This document shows positions 38,973 to 49,258 of a stretch of DNA of 64,000 nucleotides, piece after piece; the stretch's first letter is position 1; each line of letters starts with the position of its first letter. A program made the position numbers and the translations under genes. The notes beneath the pieces were generated by a model that did not search any database, had not been told where the DNA came from, and saw only the letters and a list, made by a program, of their open reading frames with translations. This stretch comes from an uncultured Prochlorococcus sp. (lineage in GTDB: Bacteria; Cyanobacteriota; Cyanobacteriia; PCC-6307; Cyanobiaceae). Location: assembly GCA_902629395.1 (NCBI GenBank), contig CACOQT010000001.1, forward strand, positions 62,001 to 126,000. Reading direction: 5' to 3'.

Positions 38973-40187
38973 GTGAGTGCATCACCTAAAAGAAAATCTG
39001 GATGGGCAATAATCTTTTTAGCTACATTTTTTATCTTTCCATTTAAGTCAAATGCTGCAAAAGAGCCAATAATGCGAGTTTTGATAGACACAGAAAAAAA
39101 AGTGAGATTTAGAGCCGACAGTGTGGAATATATTTTTGTTAAAGGTATTCCTTCTAATCATAAAAGAATTAAATCCTTAAATTTAATTTATAAAAATAAT
39201 AATGTTAAATATTCAGTTAACAACATAAATACATGGTTTGAATTGCCAAATGATTTTAATTTAATTATTGGTAATAGCGATAAAAGAGGGGTCTGGTATA
39301 AGAATAGAAGATATGCTGGGGAATTAAGAGTTACATTAAATAATAGAAAGTTTAATATAATAAATAACTTGAAATTAGAGAAGTATTTGAAAAGTGTTGT
39401 TGGTAGTGAAATGCCTAAAGAATTTCCTCTTGCAGCACTTCAAGCACAAGCAATCGCGGCAAGGACATATGCCTTAAAACTTCTGGATAAAGATAAATTA
39501 TTTGATCTACATTCAACAGAAGCTAGCCAGGTTTATCTAGGACTTGAATCTGAAACAGCAAAAATAAATAGGGCAGTTCAAAGCACACGATCGCTTTCTC
39601 TATTTTATAAGAATAAACTGATAGATGCAGTTTTTCATAGTAGTTCGGGAGGAAGGACTGAGAATAGCGGTGAGGTTTGGAAATATCAATTACCTTATTT
39701 AAAAAGTGTTATTGACTATGATCAAAATGGTATTAAATATAAATGGAAGAAGAAATTTAACGCTGAGGAATTGGATGTAAAATTTACTGATTTGGGTAAA
39801 TTAAATAGTATTCAAATTATAGATAGAAGTGAAACTGGAAGAGTTTTAAAGGTTAAACTTTATGGAACTAAAGGCATAAAGATTATTTCCGGAAAAAGCT
39901 TAAGAGAAAGGTTAGAACTTCTTAGTACTAAATTTGATGCCTATTTAAAATTTAGTCAAGATAATTTTGAAAGTAAATTTATTTATAATAATAAGATAGC
40001 AGAGAATTTTGTAATTCAACCTCTTCCACCAATGCCAACAGATTACTTCCTATTAGTGGAAGGTTATGGAGCTGGACATGGGGTTGGGATGAGTCAATGG
40101 GGGGCAAAATCCATGGCTGAAAACGGAGCGAGTTTTCATGAAATTCTAAAACATTATTACACGGGCGTACAAATAAAAAGCTACTAG
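38973..40187 (+). CDS. SpoIID/LytB domain protein
   Basis: Exported protein of 404 residues with a signal peptide (AIIFLATFFIFPF) and the SpoIID domain: YLKSVVGSEMPKEFPLAALQ, AQAIAARTYAL, and VFHSSSGGRTENSGEVW, ending GAGHGVGMSQWGA. SpoIID proteins cut peptidoglycan glycan strands; here presumably in cell-wall turnover, since there is no sporulation. Start GTG. Confidence 0.88.
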   Translation: MSASPKRKSGWAIIFLATFFIFPFKSNAAKEPIMRVLIDTEKKVRFRADSVEYIFVKGIPSNHKRIKSLNLIYKNNNVKYSVNNINTWFELPNDFNLIIGNSDKRGVWYKNRRYAGELRVTLNNRKFNIINNLKLEKYLKSVVGSEMPKEFPLAALQAQAIAARTYALKLLDKDKLFDLHSTEASQVYLGLESETAKINRAVQSTRSLSLFYKNKLIDAVFHSSSGGRTENSGEVWKYQLPYLKSVIDYDQNGIKYKWKKKFNAEELDVKFTDLGKLNSIQIIDRSETGRVLKVKLYGTKGIKIISGKSLRERLELLSTKFDAYLKFSQDNFESKFIYNNKIAENFVIQPLPPMPTDYFLLVEGYGAGHGVGMSQWGAKSMAENGASFHEILKHYYTGVQIKSY

Positions 40188-40235
40188 GAATAATCAAATA
40201 ACTTTAGATCTCGACTCTAGGACTAACTATCTATA

Positions 40236-41180
40236 TTAACCTATAGCATTAAAAACAACCTTAGGTTTGATTTTATAGTTCTCATCTAAATCACCTACAC
40301 CAATAATTATGTTTTTTTGATCTAAGATTAATATACTTTTACTATGAATAAAACTATCTTCATCCTTATTTTTTTTTGCTAACTTTAGACGTTTAATATT
40401 GTTCTTGAAACATACTTTTCTTCCTGAACACCAACTAATGATTTCTTCTTCAGAAATTAATTGAAAGGAAGACATATGTTTAAAAAAAATATTTGGATCT
40501 AGAACTTTAGGTCTATTTATTTCTGGGTAAAATTCTGCCCTCTCTGGAAGCAATATCGAGTGCTTTTCGGTAAAGTTATAAGCCTTTGTACGGCGCAACT
40601 TTTTCAAACAGCCACCGCATCCGATTGTTTCTCCAATGTCTCTGGCCAAAGATCTAATATATGTACCTGTTGAACAGTCGACATGAACTGTTAGCTCACC
40701 TTCAACTTGTGACCACCTTATTAAATTTAATTTGTTAATCGTTACTTTTTTTGGATCTAAATTAAATTTTTCTCCTTTTCTAGCTTTCTTATAAGCTCTC
40801 TCTCCTTTAATGTGAACACTTGAAAATATAGGAGGCTTTTGTAATATTGTTCCTCTGAATTTTTCAAGTAATGAATCTATCTCATTTTCGCTAATTGATG
40901 GCCAAAATTTTGATTCAATTATTTCTCCCTGAAAATCATCAGTATTTGTAACTCTACCTAATTGGATAATTCCTTCATAAACTTTGGAGCCTCTTAAATA
41001 AGTTATTAATCTTGTCGCATTACCAATCGCTATTGGAAGTACCCCAGTAACGGAGGGATCTAAAGTTCCACTATGGCCAATTTTTTTAATACCAAATACT
41101 TTGCGAAGTCTATTAACGCAATCATGAGAAGTAAGCCCAACAGGCTTATCAATGACAACAAATCCAAAAGGTGTTTCCAA
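40236..41180 (-). CDS. truB: tRNA pseudouridine(55) synthase
   Basis: Makes pseudouridine 55 in the T-loop of tRNAs. Start GFVVIDKPVGLTSHD, catalytic GTLDPSVTGVLP with Asp at 41, and STGTYIRSLARDIGE. 314 residues; the C-terminal extension is divergent and Lys-rich. It diverges from the methyltransferase gene. Confidence 0.94.
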   Translation of the reverse strand: METPFGFVVIDKPVGLTSHDCVNRLRKVFGIKKIGHSGTLDPSVTGVLPIAIGNATRLITYLRGSKVYEGIIQLGRVTNTDDFQGEIIESKFWPSISENEIDSLLEKFRGTILQKPPIFSSVHIKGERAYKKARKGEKFNLDPKKVTINKLNLIRWSQVEGELTVHVDCSTGTYIRSLARDIGETIGCGGCLKKLRRTKAYNFTEKHSILLPERAEFYPEINRPKVLDPNIFFKHMSSFQLISEEEIISWCSGRKVCFKNNIKRLKLAKKNKDEDSFIHSKSILILDQKNIIIGVGDLDENYKIKPKVVFNAIG

Positions 41181-41281
41181 AATTAATGTCTTTGGTTGAG
41201 GCTAATGTGAAAAGTTTGTTCAAGTAACCCTTAACATTTAGAGTTATAACCCAGTGTGTACACTGAGCCAAATAAAATAAT

Positions 41282-42028
41282 ATGACTGATTTAGATCTAA
41301 GTATTTCCAGCTTCATTAATGATGGCTTCAATTTAAAAAAACACCTTATTGAATTCCTTCAAATTAATAATGATCAATTAGAACAGAGGCTTATTAATGG
41401 CGTTGATGATTTGGCAGCTTTGCATCCAGGTGCATTTACTGAGAACAATGCTGGCGATTTTTACGAAGAAAAAGTTGGAGATGCTCATTTGATAGATTTG
41501 GCATCTTGGCACTTAAATAGTTCTAATTACATAGCTGACACCCTTCGTCTACAACAAGAATTTGCTTCTGGAAAAGTTTTAGATTTTGGAGGAGGGATAG
41601 GTACGCATGCTCTTGCAGCCTCTTTTTTAAAGGATGTTGAACATGTTTGGTTTGTGGACCTTAATCCTCAAAACCGAAGTTTTGTAGAACATCGTTCTAG
41701 GGAATTGGGTATTGAAAATAAGATTTCGGTCTCCAGAGATTTAGAGAGCACCTCAGGTGTGATTTTTGATTCTCTTGTTTGCTTAGATGTACTTGAACAT
41801 CTTCCTGATCCAGCAAAACAACTAAAAATATTTTGGGAAAAACTAAGTCCAAAGGGGATAGCTATAATGAACTGGTATTTCTACAAAGGTAAAAACGGAG
41901 AGTATCCTTTTCACTTTGATGACCCTGATCTCATTGAGAATTTCTTTTCTACTTTACAGTCAAATTACATAGAGGTTTTTCATCCTTATTTAATAACAAC
42001 GCGAGCTTACAAACCTCTAAAAAAATGA
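41282..42028 (+). CDS. Class I SAM-dependent methyltransferase
   Basis: Soluble protein of 248 residues with the SAM-binding motif VLDFGGGIGTHAL (Asp 101, Gly 103-107) and the later motif CLDVLEHLPDP. The N-terminal 80 residues are extra to the core and may bind substrate. Target unknown. Converges on rpmA. Confidence 0.87.
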   Translation: MTDLDLSISSFINDGFNLKKHLIEFLQINNDQLEQRLINGVDDLAALHPGAFTENNAGDFYEEKVGDAHLIDLASWHLNSSNYIADTLRLQQEFASGKVLDFGGGIGTHALAASFLKDVEHVWFVDLNPQNRSFVEHRSRELGIENKISVSRDLESTSGVIFDSLVCLDVLEHLPDPAKQLKIFWEKLSPKGIAIMNWYFYKGKNGEYPFHFDDPDLIENFFSTLQSNYIEVFHPYLITTRAYKPLKK

Positions 42029-42029
42029 A

Positions 42030-42302
42030 TTAGGTATATTTCGTAGCAGAGATATTAATTCTTTTTCTATTTTTTAATCCTATGCGGATGCTTTCAAAAT
42101 GAACTGAGCCATCTGTAAGAGCAAAAAGAGTATCGTCTTTGCCCCTGCCCACATTAACTCCTGGAAGGATAGAAGTTCCTCTTTGGCGAATAAGGATAGA
42201 TCCCGCAGATACTTTTTCGCCTCCATAGGCTTTGACACCAAGTCTTTTTGAATTGGAATCTCTTCCATTCCTAGTTGAACCAGTTCCTTTTTTATGTGCC
42301 AT
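42030..42302 (-). CDS. rpmA: 50S ribosomal protein L27
   Basis: L27 of 90 residues: [16 protein letters not shown] at the N-terminus, then [15 protein letters not shown] and [13 protein letters not shown]. Second gene of the rplU-rpmA pair, 24 bases after rplU. Confidence 0.97.
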   Translation of the reverse strand: MAHKKGTGSTRNGRDSNSKRLGVKAYGGEKVSAGSILIRQRGTSILPGVNVGRGKDDTLFALTDGSVHFESIRIGLKNRKRINISATKYT

Positions 42303-42326
42303 AATTCACGAAGTCTAAAATTTAAT

Positions 42327-42755
42327 TTATTTCGATTCTACTTTACTGGCAGTGGTTTTAGACTCTTTTGTTTCTTTTGATTTTTTAGTTTTTGAGGTAA
42401 CTGATATCGACTGAACCAAAACCCTTGTAAGTTCTTGACGATGACCGTTTTTTCGCCTTGTCTTCTTCTTTGGTCTCATTTTATAAACTATTATTTTTGG
42501 ACCTCTTCTGTGCTCCAATATTTTAATTTCGACCTTGGCATCTTTTACATAAGGCTTCCCAAGCTTAAGATCTTTGCCATCGTTAAGAAGAAGAACCTTG
42601 TCGATAGTTAAAACATCATTAACTTCTGCATGGTACCTATCTAAATCGTAATAACGGTTGGGTTGAAGCCAAAACTGTTTTCCTGAGGCTTCGACTATTG
42701 CATATGTTTTATCTTGCGGAGTTTCTTTTTTGAGGGATGATTTTTTATCAGCCAT
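42327..42755 (-). CDS. rplU: 50S ribosomal protein L21
   Basis: L21, with YAIVEASGKQFWLQPNRYYDLD and KMRPKKKTRRKNGHRQ. Start taken at the ATG for MADKKSS (an in-frame GTG is at 42770). Unusual Lys/Thr/Ser-rich C-terminal tail of about 25 residues. The kaiB gene begins 154 to 170 bases away on the other strand. Confidence 0.95.
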   Translation of the reverse strand: MADKKSSLKKETPQDKTYAIVEASGKQFWLQPNRYYDLDRYHAEVNDVLTIDKVLLLNDGKDLKLGKPYVKDAKVEIKILEHRRGPKIIVYKMRPKKKTRRKNGHRQELTRVLVQSISVTSKTKKSKETKESKTTASKVESK

Positions 42756-42924
42756 AATTTTAGGTGACACGTTAAGGCTCGAAATAAAAGTAAGTAGATT
42801 TCCTTTCTTTTTATCGATTAAGCCCTAATCGTAATCGAAAAACAATTTATTATTTTGACTTTTTTAGGTAACTTAGTCAAGATCTAAGAGGGTAAATGCT
42901 CTATAGATGTTTTAGAGGTTTTAA

Positions 42925-43248
42925 ATGATTGCAAGAAAGACATACATTCTCAAGCTTTATGTGGCTGGGAATACACCCAACTCTATGAGGGCCTTAAATA
43001 CGTTGAGAGAAATCTTAGAAAGTGAATTTAAAGGTGTGTATGCTCTAAAAGTTATCGATGTTTTAAAAAGTCCTCAATTGGCCGAGGAAGATAAAATACT
43101 AGCCACACCAACTTTATCTAAGATTTTACCCCCACCTGTACGAAGAATAATTGGTGATCTTTCTGATAGAGAAAAAGTACTGATAGGACTAGACCTTTTG
43201 TATGATGAACTTACTGATCAAGAAATGTTTTACTCTTCAGATAAATAA
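42925..43248 (+). CDS. kaiB: Circadian clock protein KaiB
   Basis: Fold-switching clock protein of 107 residues, thioredoxin-like ([20 protein letters not shown], then [21 protein letters not shown]). It binds phosphorylated KaiC. It is first in kaiB-kaiC; no kaiA is present upstream, where rplU is found instead. Confidence 0.97.
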   Translation: MIARKTYILKLYVAGNTPNSMRALNTLREILESEFKGVYALKVIDVLKSPQLAEEDKILATPTLSKILPPPVRRIIGDLSDREKVLIGLDLLYDELTDQEMFYSSDK

Positions 43249-43374
43249 TTAATCATTTAGACAAGAAGTAAATGAATTCTTAAGCCCAACTAATATCTAA
43301 GCATTTATGTATGTTTGTTGATTATGTTTTGTATGTAATAGCTTTTAGCGTTCTTCAATAAAAATTCGACCAAA

Positions 43375-44877
43375 ATGCATGTACAAAAACTCCCCACTGG
43401 AATTGAGGGCTTTGATGATATTTGTCATGGTGGGTTACCAAATGCACGCAGCACGTTAGTTAGCGGGACATCTGGAACTGGTAAGACAGTTTTCTCTCTG
43501 CAATATCTTCATCATGGAATATGTAATTTTGATGAACCAGGGATCTTTGTAACTTTTGAAGAATCACCTTTAGATATAGTTCGGAATGCTGCAAGCTTTG
43601 GTTGGGATTTACAAGGATTAATTGACCAAAATAAACTTTTTATTTTAGATGCATCTCCAGATCCAGATGGTCAGGACGTAGCAGGAAGTTTTGACTTGTC
43701 AGGATTAATTGAGAGAATTAGTTATGCCATTAGAAAGTTCAAAGCTAAGAGAGTAGCCATAGATTCAATGACAGCTGTTTTTCAACAATATGACGCTATA
43801 TATGTTGTCAGAAGAGAGATTTTTCGGTTAATTGCAAGACTGAAAGAAATTGGTGTGACTACTGTCATGACCACCGAAAGAATAGAAGAATACGGACCAA
43901 TTGCGCGATATGGAGTTGAGGAATTTGTCTCTGATAATGTTGTTATTTTGAGAAATGTCTTGGAAGCAGAGAAGAGGAGGAGGACTGTAGAGATTTTGAA
44001 ATTAAGAGGAACTACTCATATGAAAGGTGAATTCCCTTTTACAATGGGACCTCAAGGGATAGTTGCATTTCCTTTAGGTGCTATGAGGCTTACGCAAAGA
44101 TCCTCGAATATCCGTATTAGTTCTGGTGTTCCCGATTTAGATGAAATGTGCGGAGGGGGATATTTTCAAGACTCAATTATTCTCGCAACTGGTGCGACTG
44201 GCACTGGGAAAACCATGTTGGTTTCGAAGTTTGTTGAAGATGCATATATGCATAAAGAGAGAACGATACTTTTCGCATATGAAGAATCAAGAGCACAACT
44301 TCTTCGAAATGCAACTAGTTGGGGAATTGATTTTGAAAAAATGGAATCTGATGGATTATTAAAGATTATTTGTGCTTATCCAGAGTCAACAGGTTTGGAG
44401 GATCATCTGCAAATCATCAAATCCGAGATTAATGAATTTAAACCTTCCCGAATGGCGATTGATTCTCTATCTGCATTAGCGAGAGGTGTAAGTTTGAATG
44501 CATTTAGACAGTTTGTTATTGGAGTAACTGGTTATGCAAAACAGGAAGAAATAGCTGGATTTTTTACAAATACTGCGGAAGAATTTATGGGAAGCCACTC
44601 AATTACTGATTCTCATATTTCAACAATAACTGATACTATCTTACTTTTGCAATATGTAGAAATAAGGGGGGAAATGGCAAGAGCAATAAATGTTTTTAAG
44701 ATGAGAGGATCCTGGCATGATAAAAGGATACGTGAATATATCATTACTAATGAGGGACCAGAGATTAAAGATTCATTTTCTAATTTTGAACAGATATTTA
44801 GTGGAGCCCCTCATCGTGTTAACCCAGAAGAGCAGTTGCCTGGTGTTTTCAAAAGCATCGAATCAACTGACGGATAA
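43375..44877 (+). CDS. kaiC: Circadian clock ATPase/kinase KaiC
   Basis: Double-domain ATPase of 500 residues. CI Walker A GTSGTGKT at 31-38 with EE at 62-63; CII Walker A GATGTGKT at 273-280 with EE at 303-304. The phosphorylation pair Ser416-Thr417 (HISTITD) matches the S431/T432 sites of Synechococcus elongatus KaiC. The C-terminal tail that KaiA binds is retained in length (500 against 519 residues overall). Ends 2 bases before the convergent nblS. Confidence 0.98.
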   Translation: MHVQKLPTGIEGFDDICHGGLPNARSTLVSGTSGTGKTVFSLQYLHHGICNFDEPGIFVTFEESPLDIVRNAASFGWDLQGLIDQNKLFILDASPDPDGQDVAGSFDLSGLIERISYAIRKFKAKRVAIDSMTAVFQQYDAIYVVRREIFRLIARLKEIGVTTVMTTERIEEYGPIARYGVEEFVSDNVVILRNVLEAEKRRRTVEILKLRGTTHMKGEFPFTMGPQGIVAFPLGAMRLTQRSSNIRISSGVPDLDEMCGGGYFQDSIILATGATGTGKTMLVSKFVEDAYMHKERTILFAYEESRAQLLRNATSWGIDFEKMESDGLLKIICAYPESTGLEDHLQIIKSEINEFKPSRMAIDSLSALARGVSLNAFRQFVIGVTGYAKQEEIAGFFTNTAEEFMGSHSITDSHISTITDTILLLQYVEIRGEMARAINVFKMRGSWHDKRIREYIITNEGPEIKDSFSNFEQIFSGAPHRVNPEEQLPGVFKSIESTDG

Positions 44878-44879
44878 TT

Positions 44880-46952
44880 CTATTTGATAAAAGATTTTTC
44901 ATTTTCAAGTTCCCAATTTTTTCTTGCTGATTTTAGTAATAGCTGATCAGCATCTGAATCCTCTAGAGGAAGTTCAAACCAAAAAGTAGTTCCAGTATTT
45001 GGTTCGCTAGCCATTCTTATTTCACTTCCGTGTTTATCAACGATTCCTTTGACAATTGAAAGCCCAAGTCCAGTTCCAACTTCAGTATGAACTGAATCTT
45101 CAACTCTATAAAAACGTTCAAATATTCTTTGTTGATCAATTTCAGAAATGCCACATCCTGTATCAGATACTTCAACTCTGATTTTTGGGATCGGAGACAA
45201 TATCTCACAATGAGGAGCCTTATTGTCTTGATCAACTGGAGAAGCAACGCATATGTCAGGCCATGTGTAGGCTTTTAAATTTATTGTTCCTCCTTCGTGA
45301 CTAAACTTGAGCGCATTGCCGACAAGATTGTCTAACACCTGAAGAATCATATCCCAGTTACCTAAAACAAATGCAAGATTATTTTCAACATTTAGAGTTA
45401 ACTTTACATTTTTATCTTCAGCATTGAGTTTATAGTTCCTCAGTGTTTGCTCCATTGCTTCTTTTATACTTAGTGGTTCTAGTTGGATCGTCCTTCCAGA
45501 CTCAAGCTTGGATAAGTCAAGAACATCATTGACTAATCGTGTGAGTCTATCTGTCTCAGAATTTGCTACACCCAAAAATTCCTTTTGCTCATCTTTAGTG
45601 AGTTGTTCGCCTAGATCGTAAAGAGTCTCCACATAGCTCTTGATGTTAAATAATGGTGTTCTTAATTCGTGAGAAACATTACTAATGAATCTTTTTTGTG
45701 CAGCATTTAATTGCACTTCTCGAGTGAGATCTTGAACTGTTACGGCAATGCCCTTAATGTTTTCTCCTGTGGTATCTCTGACTGACTTTAGGACTATACG
45801 AAGTGTTCTTGGTGGTTCCTCAAGATTGCATCTCAAATCATCACTATCTCCAAAGTTGCTTAAAAGAGAGGTTATTGGCGTTTCTAGTTCTTTTTCAAGA
45901 GAGTCAGGAAGTTGACTCAATAATTTTTGACCTTCAAGATTTCTCCCCTCCCAGCGAAAGAGTCTTCTGGCTGTGGGGTTGACCAAAACAATGTTTCCTT
46001 GTTCGTCAAGAAGCAGAGCTCCATCTGCCATCGTGGCAATAAGAGATTGCTGTTTGACCTGAGCAGCTTTCAGTTCTTCTATATTTGCAGCGTCATAGTC
46101 CTCCAGTCTGGATGCCATTGCATTAAATCCTGTTAATAGTTCTCCCAGTTCTCCACTCATAGGGAGATCGACTCTTGATTTGAAATTACCTTTGGCAATC
46201 TCTCTTACTCCGACAACTAATTCTCTAATTGGCCGAGTAATTGTGAGAGCATTAAATACTGCTCCAATTATTACTAAAACCCAGATAGAAATAAAAACTG
46301 CAACAGTAATCTCTCTCGTCAACGCTGCTGTTGCAAGAGCTTTTTTATTTGGGGTGACTCCCAACGCTAAGGTTCCTAGATACTCACCCTTCCAAAGCAT
46401 GGGAACAAAAACATCAGTTACCTGTCCTTGTGGAGTTGAATGTTGTCTAACTAACGGAAATTGAGGTTGTTTTTTTAATTCAGTTGGTAGTTTTAGCTTA
46501 CGCGTTAACTGTAAAGCACCTTCATCTTCAGATTCTGAAGCTGTAGCACTTACTGGAATACCCAGCTTTACAAAGCCGTCTGGATCAGTAAAGAAAATGT
46601 ATCTTAAATTTCTACTCGAACGCCAAAACTTTTCTGCTACGTTGAAGAGCTCTCTGCTTTGATTGTTCGCGACAAGCTCAGTCACATTACCTGATAATAG
46701 TAATCCTAGATCTCTTGCATACCTAGTATCGTTCATTCCAGCATCTTTTTGTATGCTACTCAAAGCGAAAAATGTAATAAGTGTCATTATGAAACTGACT
46801 ACTAGCGTTCCAAATGCTAGTAATTTTGACCTTAAATTAAATCTTGCCCACCATAACTTTATTTTTTCTAATATACTCAAATCATCTAATAATTGACTTT
46901 CTTTAGATGTTGAGAAAGTATTATCGTTATCTAAATTTGAATTTTTCATCAA
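44880..46952 (-). CDS. nblS: Two-component sensor histidine kinase NblS (Hik33)
   Basis: Membrane sensor of 690 residues: two transmembrane helices (about 43-66, 213-236) around an extracytoplasmic loop, HAMP (237-290), PAS (about 300-400), H-box SNVSHELRTPL with phospho-acceptor His 428, and ATPase boxes (NLVGNALKFS, VSDTGCGI, GTGLGLSIVKGI). This layout is that of NblS/Hik33, which signals to RpaB under light and nutrient stress. 21 bases downstream of purD. Confidence 0.93.
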   Translation of the reverse strand: MMKNSNLDNDNTFSTSKESQLLDDLSILEKIKLWWARFNLRSKLLAFGTLVVSFIMTLITFFALSSIQKDAGMNDTRYARDLGLLLSGNVTELVANNQSRELFNVAEKFWRSSRNLRYIFFTDPDGFVKLGIPVSATASESEDEGALQLTRKLKLPTELKKQPQFPLVRQHSTPQGQVTDVFVPMLWKGEYLGTLALGVTPNKKALATAALTREITVAVFISIWVLVIIGAVFNALTITRPIRELVVGVREIAKGNFKSRVDLPMSGELGELLTGFNAMASRLEDYDAANIEELKAAQVKQQSLIATMADGALLLDEQGNIVLVNPTARRLFRWEGRNLEGQKLLSQLPDSLEKELETPITSLLSNFGDSDDLRCNLEEPPRTLRIVLKSVRDTTGENIKGIAVTVQDLTREVQLNAAQKRFISNVSHELRTPLFNIKSYVETLYDLGEQLTKDEQKEFLGVANSETDRLTRLVNDVLDLSKLESGRTIQLEPLSIKEAMEQTLRNYKLNAEDKNVKLTLNVENNLAFVLGNWDMILQVLDNLVGNALKFSHEGGTINLKAYTWPDICVASPVDQDNKAPHCEILSPIPKIRVEVSDTGCGISEIDQQRIFERFYRVEDSVHTEVGTGLGLSIVKGIVDKHGSEIRMASEPNTGTTFWFELPLEDSDADQLLLKSARKNWELENEKSFIK

Positions 46953-46973
46953 TTATGAATTATAAGAATTAGA

Positions 46974-48278
46974 TTAAATGTCTCTTACTTGATAACCTAT
47001 ATCTTTTCGAAATTGCATACCCTCAAAATTAATATCTTTTAAGTTAGAATAGGCCAAATCGAATGCTTTGTCGAAGGTCTCTCCCTGAGCAACTATTGAA
47101 AGAACTCTTCCGCCCGAAGTGATTATGTTGTCGAATTTATCGATTGTGGTTCCAGCGTGAAAAATTTGTAGAGAAGGGTTTGATTCAACGTTAATACTTA
47201 TCTTGCTACCTTTGATAGGATTTTCAGGGTAACCCTCAGACGCCGCAACTACACAAGCACTGCAGTGAGATTTGAATGTTAGTTTTGGTGCGTTTTCAAT
47301 CTCTCCTCGAGCACAAGCATAAAGTACAGAGGCAAATTCTTCTCCCATTAAGGGCATTAAAGCTTGACACTCTGGATCGCCAAAGCGGCAATTAAATTCG
47401 ATGACTTTTGGTCCATTAGCCGTAAGCATTAAACCTGCATAAATGACACCAATATATTTGATTTTCTTTTTTTTCAAGCCTTCCAAAGTTGGGATAAGCA
47501 CCACTTCAGTTAAGTCTTTAAGATCTTTATCGTTTATTAAGCGTGCAGGTGCATAAGCCCCCATCCCGCCTGTATTTGGGCCATTGTCTCCATCAAGTAG
47601 TCTTTTGTGATCCTGTGCTGGGGGAATTACAATTAACTTTTCTCCATCACAAAGAGCAAAAATTGAAACTTCAGGCCCTTCAATTTTTTCTTCTAAAATA
47701 ACTTTTTTCCCCGCAGAGCCAAACTTCCCTGAAAATACTTCCTTAATTGCCTCTTTGGATTGATCAATGGTTTCACTAACACATACACCTTTACCTGCAG
47801 CCAAACCATCGGCTTTGATGACCAAAGGTTGGTTGTATCTTTCAAGAATGTTTAGTGCTTCCTCCTCAGAGTCTGTTGACCAATATTTTGCCGTAGGAAT
47901 TTTATTTTCAACCATAAACGCCTTAGACCACTCTTTACTTGCCTCTAGTTGAGCACCATCCTTCCCTGGGCCGAAAACTGTAAGGCCTGCCTCTCTCATT
48001 TCATCTGCTAAGCCCTCGGCTAAAGGGACTTCAGGTCCGATGATGATTAAATTAATTTTTAGATTCTTACAATTTTCAATAATTGATTTTTTGTCTGCAG
48101 ATTTGGTATTTAGACAAATACATTTTTCAAAGTTGGCTGTTCCACCATTACCTGGACAAACATATATTTGTTCAATCAATTGATTTTTTGATAAAGCCCA
48201 CGCTATGGAGTTTTCTCTACCTCCGCTCCCAACAATTAATATTCTTTTAAAATCTACGCTCTTTTGATACTTTGTCAT
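46974..48278 (-). CDS. purD: Phosphoribosylamine--glycine ligase
   Basis: Second step of purine synthesis, ATP-grasp fold, 434 residues. RILIVGSGGRENSIAWAL at the start, then GLAAGKGVCV and NTGGMGAYAPA. It diverges from purC across a 180-base gap and lies 21 bases upstream of nblS, so the kinase may be cotranscribed with a housekeeping purine gene. Confidence 0.97.
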   Translation of the reverse strand: MTKYQKSVDFKRILIVGSGGRENSIAWALSKNQLIEQIYVCPGNGGTANFEKCICLNTKSADKKSIIENCKNLKINLIIIGPEVPLAEGLADEMREAGLTVFGPGKDGAQLEASKEWSKAFMVENKIPTAKYWSTDSEEEALNILERYNQPLVIKADGLAAGKGVCVSETIDQSKEAIKEVFSGKFGSAGKKVILEEKIEGPEVSIFALCDGEKLIVIPPAQDHKRLLDGDNGPNTGGMGAYAPARLINDKDLKDLTEVVLIPTLEGLKKKKIKYIGVIYAGLMLTANGPKVIEFNCRFGDPECQALMPLMGEEFASVLYACARGEIENAPKLTFKSHCSACVVAASEGYPENPIKGSKISINVESNPSLQIFHAGTTIDKFDNIITSGGRVLSIVAQGETFDKAFDLAYSNLKDINFEGMQFRKDIGYQVRDI

Positions 48279-48460
48279 GGCCCTCGTGCTTAAGAAAAAA
48301 TAGGTTTAGTGTTTTTGGCAATAGCTACTTGAAAGTCTTAGATTAATATTTTAGGAAAATTATTTAGATGTTTTGAGTTTAGGTTTTAAATAAAATTGTC
48401 TTGATTGTGGTGATTTTTTCAGCATTGTCTCTTTATACTAATGAGATATAAGAGGTATTA

Positions 48461-49204
48461 ATGAATCATATCCAAGGATCGCTAATTTATGAAGGGAAGG
48501 CAAAACGAATTTTTTCGTCCGAGGATCCAAATAGGGTTCTAATAGAGTTCAAGAATGATGCTACTGCTTTTAACGCAAAAAAACGATCAGAGATTGACGG
48601 TAAAGGACGACTAAATTGCAGGATTTCTGGGGCTCTTTTTAAATTGCTCGAAGCAAATGGAATTCCTACACACTTTTTAGAACTTCATTCGGAAACAATT
48701 ATGTTCGCGGATAAGGTCAATGTAATTCCTTTGGAGGTTGTCATTCGCAATATCGCTACAGGTTCATTATGTAGAGAGACACCAATCAATCATGGGACAA
48801 TATTAAACCCTCCACTCCTCGATTTTTATTACAAAGATGATCAATTGGGAGATCCTATCCTCACAGAAAGAAGATTAAAGCTGCTTGACTTGATTAATGC
48901 TTCTCAAAAAGAAGAAGTAGAGGAAATTACTGAAAGTGTAAATAAAATTTTGAAAGAATATTTTGATTCACTCGATTTAATACTAGTTGACTTTAAGTTG
49001 GAGTTTGGTTTTAACTCATTGGGTAAAATTGTTGTAGCAGATGAAATAAGTCCAGATAATTGTAGGTTTTGGGATAAAAAAAATTCTGATCCTCAAGATA
49101 GGATCCTTGACAAAGATCGCTTTCGGCAAGATCTTGGAGGGGTGATAGATGCTTATGAGGAGATTTTTAAACGTATAGAAAATTTCTCCTCCAATGCTTC
49201 TTGA
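48461..49204 (+). CDS. purC: Phosphoribosylaminoimidazole-succinocarboxamide synthase
   Basis: SAICAR synthase of purine synthesis, 247 residues. [10 protein letters not shown] at the start, [24 protein letters not shown] and [12 protein letters not shown] are the family blocks. 54 bases upstream of the BamA gene on the same strand; opposite to purD. Confidence 0.97.
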   Translation: MNHIQGSLIYEGKAKRIFSSEDPNRVLIEFKNDATAFNAKKRSEIDGKGRLNCRISGALFKLLEANGIPTHFLELHSETIMFADKVNVIPLEVVIRNIATGSLCRETPINHGTILNPPLLDFYYKDDQLGDPILTERRLKLLDLINASQKEEVEEITESVNKILKEYFDSLDLILVDFKLEFGFNSLGKIVVADEISPDNCRFWDKKNSDPQDRILDKDRFRQDLGGVIDAYEEIFKRIENFSSNAS

Positions 49205-49258
49205 CTAAATTATTCTTAGCTAAGAATTCCTTAACTTAATTGAATTTCTTTAAAATTT

